A stretch of 64,000 nt of DNA from Leptidea sinapis. Taxonomy: Eukaryota; Arthropoda; Insecta; Lepidoptera; Pieridae. The stretch covers positions 7,378,001 to 7,442,000 of the forward strand of contig NC_066311.1 in NCBI RefSeq assembly GCF_905404315.1, in the 5' to 3' direction. The translations under genes and the position numbers were made by a program. This document shows, piece after piece, positions 1 through 12,700 of this stretch (its first letter is position 1; each line of letters starts with the position of its first letter). Below the pieces are notes generated by a model. That model ran no database searches. It was not told where the DNA came from and saw nothing but the letters and a program-made list of their open reading frames with translations.

Positions 1-289
1 GCGCTTACTGTAGTAGAAGACGTTTTGCTACAGAATTGCCATCTATAGTTTCTTCCTTCAAAAACTTAATTTATCGACTTAACAAAAAAGTAACTTACTA
101 CCTGATGGCTGAGATTTCATCCGCCTAGATAAAGGGTTTTTTAAAAATAATAGGCAAGTTTAGAATTGAAGATTGTCTCATGTCCTTATTCCAGTTCCGG
201 TTCCCGTTTTCACTCCCGTTCCCAACACTATATGAATCTTATTTCGAGGAAGACAGCTATGGCAAACTAAACCTACTACTGATATATAG

Positions 290-475
290 TTATAGCTTAT
301 TGACGGGATTTTCAGTTATACAAAAATCCCGCGAGAATGATGGATTTTGCTTCCTACGTACTTTCCCAAGCTCTAGTCTATCGCTGTACCAACTTTCATC
401 AAAATCAGTTCAGTAGCTACGGCGTAAAAGCGTAACAAACAAACTTACATTCACATTCATATTATTAGAAGGGAT
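290..475 (+). repeat. dispersed insect repeat tail in the first intron
   Basis: The segment reads ...aaatcccgcgagaatgatgg... to ...aaatcagttcagtagctacg... and cttacattcacattc. This is a phrase I recognise as widespread in moth and butterfly genomes. The rest of 1-504 shows no gene; it is intron upstream of the first exon in the window. Confidence 0.45.
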
Positions 476-504
476 TATAAGTATTTGTAATTTTAATGTT
501 TTAG

Positions 505-732
505 GCAAACTCAACATTTAAACCAATGGTGAAATTATTCAACTTAGTGCACTCATTTGCGCCGGCTTTCTCTACAATCGACACCATATCCTCGCACAAA
601 GATGGATTGAGGGCTTTGACTGAGCTGCTTTCTTCGGATCAGTACCAGGAGATACGGAAAGCACTTATTGGTGACGTCGCCCCACCTAATATTAATGTCG
701 ATGACTTAATGGACGGCCTTGGTGACACCAAA
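505..732 (+). CDS. ABCA exon a: start of extracellular domain 1
   Basis: The acceptor is ttttag at 500-504 and the donor GTAAGT at 733, phase 0 to 0. It encodes 76 residues of the large loop between helices 1 and 2. The ATG at 526 is internal, because the frame is open from the acceptor and the exon has no signal anchor. Earlier exons must lie upstream of the window. Confidence 0.85.
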
Positions 733-3700
733 GTAAGTTTATATAAAAACTATTGCATGCTACACCTTCACTGAATGTACCTTTATATTTATCAGGGCCG
801 AATTTACGAACAACGTTGCGAGCTTAAGAAGTTTTTCTATTGAATATTTTTGTGGGAACACGATGTATCGAATATAACCAGCAGGCAAATTAAAATTTAC
901 ATTTAAACTATGTTTCAGCCTTACTATATCATCATCATGACGATCATCATTAATATCATCAGACGGAATAAGTCCACTGCTCAAATATCTCCACGACGAT
1001 CGGTCCTGCGTTGCCCTCATCCAACGTATACGATCTTGTACAGATCGTCGGTCCATCTTGGTCGCCATTGGAGGACTTTTCCTCCCCACTAGCCATCTGT
1101 CCGTTGAACTATGTGCCCGGCCCACTGCCACTTCAGTTTCACAATAATTTAGTTAATTACAACTGTAAAGAATTTATATAGCTCTATATAAAAAATCTCG
1201 TGACACAATGTTAGTTCGTCTATTCCTTCGAAATGGCTTGATCGATCTTTATGCTAAGAATCCCCAGGTGCGGCAGCACTACCACAAACGAAGACGCAGT
1301 GTTGGTTGGCCCCCCACAAGGTGGACCGACGATCTGGTCAAGATCGCCGGAATACGTTGGATGAGGGCAGCGCAGTAACGATCGTCGTGGAAATCTTTGG
1401 GGGAGGCCTTTGTCCAACAGTGGACGTCTTCCGGCTTATGATGATGATATTTGATAAGTCTGATAATCGGTTGTTATTTAGTTTATATACGCAATTTTTT
1501 TTTTAATTTTTATTTTTATGTATATTGCAATACCACCTTTGCCTATTCAGCTGTTTGCTCTATATAAGTTGTTTGGTAGCTTTTTATAATAATAGCACTC
1601 CGCTCAATTTTCCAAACCGAAATTTGAAATTATTGTTAGTGTTATAGAGTGAATTTTGTAGAGTTTAGGCAATTTGCTGAGAAAAGCGTCTGACTTCCTG
1701 AGATGCATCAACACTGACCGCTTCCACGGCGTATCGGATGAAGAGACGATGGCCAGAGAAGCAGCAAGATTGACCAGGGTTAACGAGTTCTCTGCTGGTA
1801 ATATTTATTATTAATTAGTTTACGACAGGCTTAGGAATGTATAGATTGTTTGATTTTCCTAACTTTGCACAAAGAACATTCCCAAATTTCCCCTATGCTC
1901 AGGTTAAAAATATTATTGTAAAAATGTGGTTAATATACTTTTCAAATACTTAGAGCTGACGATACTTATGTGGAGAACTTGTCGAGAAATCATCAAAAAT
2001 AAAAGCGTAGGGCTCTTAGATTAAGGATTGGTCTACGCTGCGCTCCAACTAGATACCGCAATGCCTAAGAACAATAGCTTTTTTATGACGGCAACTATTA
2101 GATGCTTGTTTGCGTGGCATCTTGACACTCAATGGCATCTTTCAAATTTTGTAACATAAGAGTCGCGTTATGTTAGGTTAGTTTAGTTAGTTACATTGAA
2201 ATTAATAAAATGCAAAATACTTACTGATAATTATTATGTGAGCCCAGTGTCTTTCTAATTTTTTTGTAGTATTATTTTTACAAAGTTTTAGTAAGTTTCA
2301 ATTATTAGCAAAATTAAACAGAACAAAAGGCATGTTAACGTCACGCATTGTTTGAGACTGGCTCTAGTACACCTACTTGGGCGTAGTATTAGTTGCCGCA
2401 CTTTGCGACTATGCCTGCGGTATCTGGTTGGAGCGCAGCGGAGACCAATCTTTAATCTAAGGTGGTGTTGTTTCTTGTGACATTGCACTCAATTAGAGCT
2501 ATCTGGTTTCAATGTCTTTCAGTTTCTTTTTAAAATAAGGTCTTCAAAAATATAATGTAGGTAAATATATTGAGAAAAATCATAGCTTTACATAATATTA
2601 GAATAATCATTTTTCATTTCCAGGTCTCGTATTCTTGAATATGAATAACAATTCTGAGAAAGTTCCCGCTAATGTTGAATATAAAATTCGAATGGACATT
2701 GAAAACGCGCCTACAACTAAGCACACTAAAAACTAGTAAGTAGTATATACAGTTATTTTAACAGTTATTATAAATATTAACAGTTATTTGTTATTTTAAA
2801 TAATAACAGTTATATTAAATAACATCTACAATGATATTGTCTGTAGTTGTGTAAGAAACGAACGTCTTGCTTATGAAAGAGGAAAACGAGTAAACAGACG
2901 TCCTGATTCTTGTAATCACCGCTCTTCATTGCCGCCCTTATTAAGGGTCAAATAAACGAACATATAATTTTGAAAACTAAATATATCTTCTGGTGACTAT
3001 GTTGACAGTCAACCTATAGCATCATCGACGCTTTATAGTCGGTCACAATCTCCTTAATGCGCTACGGTGTAGTGTAGCCATACACAAGATCCTAGTGTCC
3101 AGGCTTCTCATTAGAAAAACTATAATGCGAATGTATAAATCCATCATAACACCAAAATTAATGTATGGTTTTGAACCCTGGACACTTACGCTTAAGAAGG
3201 AGACCAAATTACGTGTAGCAGAGCGAAAGATCCGTAGTAAGATCTTGGGCCCCACCCGGTCTGAAAATGGGGTCCGTAAGAATGCCAAGATAGAAGAAGA
3301 CATCGGGCTGAGCTCAAAATTATTGCAGAAGTCAAGACCCATCGTCCTCGCTGATTCGGCCACGTAGAACGCATAGGAAAGAACCGTGGAGTGAGAATAG
3401 CATAGGTCTCCCTAAATATAGGTGAAAAGACCGGGTGAACGCTGACCTGTGCGAGACGAATGGCATAAATGGGCGTGAAATCGCATAGGTTCTAAATAAG
3501 TGAAGGAAGGGCTCTCGTTTTGGAGGCAAAGTCCCACTTTGGGTCGCTGCGCTGCAGGAGTAATTAAGTAAGTACAACAGACAACCCATATAGCCCAGTG
3601 GTTAGTGATCCTGCCTACTGAGCTAGAGGTCCCGGGTTCGCATCCCAGTAGGTGCTAACATTTATATGATGAATATAGGTGTTTGTTTCCGAGTCCTGTA

Positions 3701-6700
3701 TGTTATATGCATTTAGGGTTTAGTTTCTTGCGCCGCTTATTCTCTCTCAGGGCGCCATTTGCTTCCGAAGCTGTAGTAGTATCTAGTATATTAGAAATGA
3801 CATCAAAAATAATTCTGAAGGAATCAATTATGAGAAAATAAATCTCTTTTATGCCTTCTATGTATGTTTAAGTAAGTATATCGTATTAAATATATAATTG
3901 TCTTGTACCCATAGTACAAGCTAGTTTGGGGCAAGATAATTTGTGTGAAAGCATTTTAATATTTATATAATCTTTCTAATCAAATATCTTTTCCCCAGCC
4001 TTTGGACTCCAGGACCCGAGGCGAGTTTTATAGAAAACATGCGATACTTCAGAGGCTTCATACAAATCCAAGACATAGTCGAGAAGGCTATAATTCAACT
4101 GTCTTCAAGTGACAACAGAAAACATAAGAGAGATACTGCAGTCACTGAAGATGCAAACTGGTCGCAGTACACTCAACAGAACCCGTACCATTGCTATAGT
4201 AAAGACTTGTAAGTTTGTTTAAACTATTTGAAGTTCTTGTATAGTTTTATGGTATCAGTTCTATATAAACTAAAATAAAATATACTTAATACGGCAAGTT
4301 TAAGGCAAACTTATATTGAAACTTTTGTGTTAATAGAAATCAAATCAAAAGATTCATTGTGAACGACTTCGCCTATAAATTACATTACATTGCTGCCTAC
4401 GTTGCAACGCAAGTTGGGAGACTTACGCAACAATGCCGTGAAAGATGACAACAGTACGAATAAATTAATAATATCATAGTTTTTTTATGGAAAAAGACGA
4501 CAAATGACCGTACGGGTCGCCCTCTTGCAACACCAGAGGAATCACAGAAGCGTTGCCGGAATTAAAGAAAGGTGTACGCACTTTTATTGAAGGTACCCAT
4601 CTCGTGTCATCCAGGAAACACCGCAAAAGGAAGCTCATTCCACAGCTTGATTGTACGTGGAAGAATGTTCCTTGAAAATCGCACTGTGAAGGAACGCCTC
4701 ACATCCAGATTCTAGGGATGATATCGTAATAAGTGGCGTGTTGTGTGAAGGTGGAGTTTGGCAGCAGGAATCAGGTCAAATAGTTTTCCGGAACGCTCCC
4801 TGTGATAAATGCGATTAATTTTGAGCAATTTTTTTGTTTTACAAGGTCTGTATAAAATGTTTAAGTACGATAATTGTTTAATTGGCCTGGCGACTATTTT
4901 AGGATTCGCCATCGTGGTTTTTCTTGTTTTTTTAATGGAAGAGGAGGACCAACGAGCGTACGTGTTACCATTTGATGGTTATTGATCACCGCTGCCCACA
5001 TTCTCTAGCAACACCAGCGGAATCACAGGATCGTTGCAAGCCTTTTAGAAAGGAACACCTGTTTTTCAGAGAGTTACGCCAACTCACTGCTAAATATATA
5101 ATAATATTCATGCAAAGAATCTTAGTAGTAAATAATACTAATTCATTATATAACTAATAGTAGTTGATAATACCTCAAATTTTTTAAAACGTTTATCATC
5201 ACGGAACTTTAATATAGTAATTAATAGTACTCACGACATGATATATTTTATTAATTATCAAAACACCTCATTTTAACAGTGACTATCACAATAGATCTCA
5301 TTTGCTTCCTGTGTAAGAGGGCTACCATGACCTGTATACCGTACCGCTTTACCAATTATAACCATGCGTTCGTCAACTGCTATCGTAACATAATCAAATC
5401 AAATCAAATCAAAATCACTTTATTCATATTGTAGGTCACGGAAGTGACACTTGAAATTTTTTTTCTTATTGATTTTACTGCTACTTCGTAAAGGGTTGAG
5501 CTAATGAGTAGAAGTAGCAAGAAACTCATTGCCACTCTTTTTAATCAGTATTTACATTTTCATCGTTTCACAAATCATTTTAATTACAATACATATAATG
5601 TGATACAACAAATATTTAATAATTAAAATTATTATTACTTAAAAATATTTTTTCCAGATTCCAGACATCGTTATATGAGTCACAAGCTCTACTGGTCGTT
5701 TTCTTCTTCGCATTCCTGTTCACAGTCGCATCTGCCGTCAGATTCATAGTGGCAGATAAAGAATCTGGAAACACTATGGTAAGAAATTACAGTATTACAA
5801 AGAAGCATAATAATCTAACACACAAATATCTGACCGCCACTTCGAGTACAATGAAAAAGTTAAAAAAAAATACTGTCTCATATTGCTGGCCAATACACGA
5901 TACCGCACCTTGAGAACTGATGCTATATCTCATATTGCTCGACTACCACACGATACCGTACCTTGAGAATTGTTGCTATATCTCATATTGCTGCACCACC
6001 ACATGATACCGCACCTTGAGAACTGATGCTATATCTCATATTGCTCGACTACCACACGATACCGTACCTTGAGAATTGTTGCTATATCTCATATTGCTGC
6101 ACCACCACATGATACCGCACCTTGAAAACTGATGCTATATCTCATATTGCTCGACTACCACACGATATTGCACCTTGAGAATTGTTGCTATATCTCATAT
6201 TGCTGCACCACCACATGATACCGCACCTTGAGAACTGATGCTATATCTCATATTGCTCGACTACCACACGATACCGCACCTTGAGAATTGTTGCTATATC
6301 TCATATTGCTGCACCACTACATGATACCGCACTTAAAAAACACTTCAATCATGCCTCCAGGTCCTTCAAAAGAGTTATTGCTGACGCGAAGTCGAAGCAC
6401 ATTGGCAGAATTGGCGAGAGACTTGCACGCCTTCCCTCGGGAACTCGTGCGTTCTGGTCGCTCGCCAAGGCTGTCCAAGGAAACTTCTGCCAGCCAGCCA
6501 TTCCGCCACTGCACAGGGATGATGACTCGCTGGCCCATGACGCGAAAGAGAAAGCTGATCTCCTGGGCTCCCTCTTCACGTCCAACTCGACTCTGGATAT
6601 CCAAGGTGCACCACCACCGCATATTCCGTGGTGCGATTCATATATGCCGGAGGTAAAAATCCGGCATGGTGCCGTGCTTAAGGCGCTTCTCACCTTGGAC

Positions 6701-9700
6701 ATTCACAAATCGAGCGGGCCCGATGGCATTCCCCCGATAGTGCTGCGGACATGTGCTCCGGAACTGGCGCCGGTCCTTACCCGTCTATTCCGGCTCTCCT
6801 ACTCATCAGGCGTAGTCCCGAAATTACGGAAGGCGGCTTTAGTGCACCCGATCCCTAAGAAAGGTGTACGCTCAGATCCGTCCAACTACCACCCCATTGC
6901 CATTACCTCCATTTTCTCCAAAGTAATGGAGTCGATCATCAACCACCAGCTCTTGGGATACCTAGAGGGGCACCAGCTGATCAGCGACTGCCAGTACGGT
7001 TTCCGTCAGGGTCGCTCAGCTGGTGATCTTCTTGCGTACCTCACCCATAAATCGGCGCAAGCGTTGAGTCGAAGGGAGAGGCGTTGGCGGTGAGTTTGGA
7101 CATAGCGAAGACCTTTGATCGGGTGTGGCATAATGCGCTTATAGCGAAACTGCCATCCTATGGGCTTTCCGAGAAGTTGTGCAAATGGGTCACTAGCTTT
7201 TTGGCTGATCGGAGCATCAAGGTTCTTATCAACGGTGCATGCTCCGACTTAAAACCCATAAACTCTGGTGGCAAGGCTGTGTGCTATCCCCTACGCTACT
7301 TCTGCATATCAATGATATGCTGCAAATCAGCAATATTCATTGCTATGCAGACGGGGTATGCTTCCTACACCGGCCGTGCCAACATGCCCCGGGATAGCGT
7401 CGACGAGAACCGGAACAAATTTGTGTCTGAAATCGAGACTATGCTTTGCAAAGTCTCGGAATGGGGCCGACAAAATTTAGTCCAATTCAACCCCAAGAAG
7501 ACACAAGTTTGTGCGTTCACCACTAAAAAGTCTCCCTTTGTCGTATCCCCTCGATTCGAGATCACTCCTCTAACTGCCACAGCCTGTATTGGCATACTTG
7601 GCGTCGATATATCGAGCGACGTTCAGTTCCGTGGTCACTTGGAAGAGAAGGCCAAACTGGCCTCTAAAAAGCTTGGTGTACTCAGTAAGGCGAGACAGTA
7701 CTTCACTTAAAGCCACCGCCTGCAACTTTATAAGGCGCAAATTCGGCCTCACATGGAGTACTGTTCTCACCTCTGGGCGGGTGCTCCCCAGTACCAGCTT
7801 CTTCTATTTGACCGCATACAACGAAGAGCGGCTCGAATCATCGACGATCAAGTCATCTCCGATCGGCTTGATTCTCTAGCATTGCGTAGAGATGTGGGTT
7901 CTCTCTGCATCTTCTACCGCATTTATCACGGGGAGTGCTCAGAGGAGCTGTTCGGGTTGATTCCAGCGGCCGAATTCCACCATCGGACATTACGTGCAAA
8001 GTACCATCCGCATCACGTAGACGTCTGGCATTCCACAACCGCGCGTTTTCTTCGAAATTTCTTGCCTCGCACAGCCGCTTTGTGGAATCAACTACCGGTA
8101 GCGGTCTTCCCGAACAGATACGACTTAGGGACCTTCAAGAAAAAAGCATACTCCCACCTTAAAGTCCGGCAACGCATTTCTTGACACACCTGTTGTTGCG
8201 GATGTCCATGGGCGGTTGCCTCACCTCTCCCCATCCTGTGAGCCTTTTGCCCGTTTGCCCCCTCTCATATAAAGAAAAAAAAAACCTTGATAACTGATGC
8301 TATATCTCATATTGCTCGACTACCACACGATATCGCACCTTGAGAATTGTTGCTATATCTCATATTGTTGCACCACCACATGATACCGCACCTTGAGAAC
8401 TGATGCTATATCTCATATTGCTGCACCACCACATGATACCGCACCTTGAGCACTGTTGCTATATCTCATATTGTTCGACTACCACACGATACCGCACCTT
8501 GAGAACTGTTGCTATAATATCTCATATTGCTGGACCACCACATGATACCGCACCTTGAAAACTGTTGCTATATCTCATATTGCTCGACTACCACACGATA
8601 CCGCACCTTGAGAATTGTTGCTATATCTCATATTGCTGCACCACCACACGATACCACACCGTGAGAACTGTTGCTATATCTCATATTGCTCGACTACCAC
8701 ACGGTACCGCACCTTGAGAACTGTTGCTGAACATATTGCGATTACGGTCTAGTGATCTGGTGATCGAGCTACCTTGAATTTGAACTATAACTATCTCTTA
8801 CAGTTAATGTCGGTGATGGGAGTGAACCTCACTTACCACACTCTATCATGGTTCCTAGCCACCTTCATCGAGATGGTGGTGACGATGGCGTTGACTTCGT
8901 CAGTCCTATACTACACCAAGATTCTTCCGCGGACTGCGCCTTCCTTGACCTTCGCATTGCTCTTCTGTTTTGGACTCTCTGTAATAAGTTTTTGGTGAGA
9001 TCTGATAGCAAAATATTAGGTTAATTAGCACTTAGTTAAGTATTTATGTATAAAATTGTGCTTTAAAAAAATTATGGTAATCTATATGTATACTAGCGGC
9101 TAAATTTGAAAAATCGGTACAGACTTCAGGAGATCACTAACATAAAGAGGAAAATTATGTATGGACTGTATTGAGAATCTAAAAAGTCATCTACATCGGA
9201 CCAGCCATATAGATCAGCAGTTCAATTGTTAATCTAAACCATCCTCGAATCCACTTGAACACACATAGAAAAATTCATTCAAATCGGTCCACCCGTTTCA
9301 CAACCCAGAAGGAGTTTAACTACAAACACCGCGACACGAGAATTTTATATATTAAGATTTCTTGTATGCGTGTGTATGTCACTGAACTCCTTCTAGACGG
9401 CTGAATTTTGATGAAATTTTTTGTGTGAGTTCAAGGGGATTCGAGGATGGTTTAGATTTACAATTAAACTACCTCCTAAATGGCTGGACCGATTTTAATG
9501 AAGTTTTTGGTTGTTCCAGTGAATTTGAGATTGGTGTGTGTCTTCAGGTGGATTCGAGAATGGTTTAGATTCACTATTAAACTACCTCCTAAACGGCTGG
9601 ACCGATTTTGATGATTTTTTTGTGTGTTCCAGTGAATTTGAGATTGGTTTAGATTCTCAATTCTGTCCATATAATTTAATTCTCCTGCTCATGTGTATGT

Positions 9701-12700
9701 TAATGAACTCTTCCTAACGGCTGGACCGATTTTTCAAATTTAAGACGTGTGTACAGGACAACGTCTGTCGGTTCCACTAGTTATATATATATAAAAATAA
9801 TGAAACTGGTCTTTCTTTGAGGCTCTTTCACGCCTAAACCACTGATCGTATCGACGTGAAACTACCACCATTCGATAGGAAATTTTTTATTGTTTAAATT
9901 TATCTCCTTTTAAAATTCGCCCAGAGAAGCGGGTGGGAACGGCTAGTATAATAAATACTATTTAGTAAGTGTGGAGAGGCATAAAAATTTAAATAAGAAG
10001 GTAATTAAAAAATTATAAATGTTCAGTTGTAATAAGACGATATACTAATATTTACATATAATAGGTTTAATATGAAAGGATAGAGGGGAATTATACATTA
10101 ATAAATAATATTTTGCTTTTATTTGAATATTTTGTATATTCACATACAAATTTTACAAATACGAAAAATGTAATTTAGCCTTCAAAAGGGCTGCCTATTT
10201 CAAAATAGATTGTATTACTTTGATCTTAATCACGAGATGACTTAAATATAATATAATATAACATGTAAAAGGCGGAGATGTTAATAAAATTCTTTGTATG
10301 GAACTGAGTTTGTAAGGCAAAAAAAGCAATGCTTATAACTATATTTAGAATACTTATTCAAACTAGAATTTTAAATCACGTCTTTAATATCACACATTCG
10401 AAAATAGGGGAAAGGGTGCTAGAACATCAGGGGGTATCGGTTTTAAATAAAATATCTCACCTAATACGGGGCAAACAATAAAAATGGCTCATAATAGTAG
10501 CAGAATGGTATACTAGAGAGGGAGAAAGACAGGGAGGGAGACTGAGTTGTAGATAGAGCGACGTTTTAAATGATGCCGCTGGTATGATGTGGAGTAGATC
10601 TTGACACTCAACGATATACTTACTTGAAATTTTGTAACATACGCTTCGTGTTATTTTACATTGAAAGTAATAAAATACAAAATACTTACTGATGATATGT
10701 GATCCCAGTGTATCTCTTATTTCTTGTAGCACTATTAATACAAAGTTTTACTACGTACCTAACCCGGCATTTTAGATTCAATTAATACTAAAGTTTAACA
10801 GGACATGTGGCACACACTGTTCGAGAGTGGCTCGGGTACGTAGGCGTTGTACGTATTAGTTGCCGCACCTTGCGTGTACGCCTGCGGTATCTGGTTGGAA
10901 AGCAATCCTTAATCTAAATGTCTATAGTTAATTTAAGTAATAAATAATGTTAAAAATACAAATGTTATAATTAATCAAAGAAAATACGGACTAGAGATTT
11001 ATAGTTATTTTTATTTACTCATTTCTGAATGCCTACTATAGGTCCGAAGCGATAAATATGTTACAAACTCCTAAACAATTTGAACTTGGAACTAAAAGCT
11101 CGTCTTCCTCAGCTTCTTGGTGAGCAAGCTGTTCAACTCTGCCAGTCTGGGTGGCGTGTGCGCTGCCATGACATACCTGATGACCTTCATGCCATTTATC
11201 GTGATCCTGTCGCTCGAGGATGTGCTCTCCAGCTCGCTCAAGACTTTTGTGGTGAGCTCTGATACAAATGTCTATAGTTTCATTCAGACTTGGATATTTT
11301 TACCAACCTTACTTATTTATTTCTCCAACAGGGTGAGGATCAATACAATTCCTTAGTAACTAACACAGATATATCTATTTAGGTGACACCCTAATTATAT
11401 TTACAAATCGAGATCAACTAACGAAACGGACATAAGCAGAGCATAACATACGTTTTAGCAAATTAATATTAAAACATTTTTAAAGAAGAAATAAAACATT
11501 CAAAGAGACAAGAGAAAAATTGAAGGATATAATATCAACAACAAATTTCTTCTACAATAAACAATATAAATGTAAAAAAAATGATATAAGTATTTCAAAA
11601 TTTTAAATAAAACTGTGAGTAACTTAAAAATGTGAGAAATAAATTATATTTGACCAAGGAAAAAAACCCTTGAAATGATATGATACCTTTAAAACACCGG
11701 TGCAAGAGTCTCAGCAGCCTTTTATTAAATATATTACCGCATTTAATTTCTCTTTATCTCAACGAAGAGCTAAATAAGATTTTACTTTAATAAGTACTTA
11801 TTGTTTTAAGACACTTATATTATCAGTCCCGTATGCATTGTTTGAAAAATTAATCATGCAAGTTTAATTTGTGCCTAAAATTTATGAATGATGCGGGACT
11901 CAAACTCGCGAATATTAGGGTTCCGTCCGAGCGCTCTTTCTAACTAAGCCAACCGTTTGAGTGCGCGTGTTTCCAAAATTTTCGTATATAATGTTCAACT
12001 CAAATGTAATGGTTGTGGCTTCATCTTCAGGATCTAGTTTACAGTTGGTAACCTGCTCAACCCCAATAATTGCATATTAGGAAATTGATTAAGATAACGC
12101 TCTTTCTTGGGATTAATTATACAAATTTTTAGATTAATCCCATTTCCATCTTTAAAAACGGTACCGTATATATTTCAATACTCTTTATTTTCTACAGAGC
12201 CTATCAATGTCATCCTCTCTGTGCTATGGATTTCTGTTCATCACTCGCTTTGAGGCCATGGGTGTTGGGGCTGGCTGGGCCCAGCTGTGGGAGGCTCCGG
12301 ACAATACCTCAGACATGAACATCGGTATAGCTGGCCTAATGTTGCTGTTCGATGCTGTGCTCTATTTCATTGTGGGATACTTTTTGGAAATAATTTGGGG
12401 TAAGTTTTTTCATTTCAGTGAGCAAAATGCATGTTATAACAACTACATCTCTTTCACAATCATCATCATCATCATTATTTCAGCCGAAAGACGTCCACTG
12501 CTGGACAATGGCCTCCCCCAAAGATCGCCTGCGCTCGTCTGATGATGGTTTACCAGTGGGAGGCTCCTTTTCATAGGAAGCCGGTTAGTTTATGGGTAAC
12601 AGAACGGCGTCTATTTCTGCAGTGAATCAGTAATGTGTAACCATTAGTGTGTTACGGTCTGAAGGGCGCCGTGGCTAGTGAAATTACTGGGCAAATGAGA

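Noticed and set aside
180..416. 78-residue open frame at the left end
   Set aside because: It runs into a dispersed repeat and has no splice or protein-family support; it lies in the intron before the first ABCA exon.
526..774. ATG at 526 as the ABCA start
   Set aside because: The frame is open back to a good acceptor at 504 and the product lacks the N-terminal membrane helix every ABCA protein has, so the start is upstream.
3043..3589. Three minus-strand frames of 60-106 residues
   Set aside because: They are shadows of the plus-strand LINE fragment at 3050-3480.
5872..8740. Regular repeats resembling a CRISPR array
   Set aside because: The repeats are contiguous without unique spacers and lie in a eukaryotic intron; this is a minisatellite.
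8981..8986. GTAATA as donor of the exon starting at 8804
   Set aside because: It leaves phase 0, while the next exon requires phase 2; the GTGAGA at 8995 restores a continuous helix.
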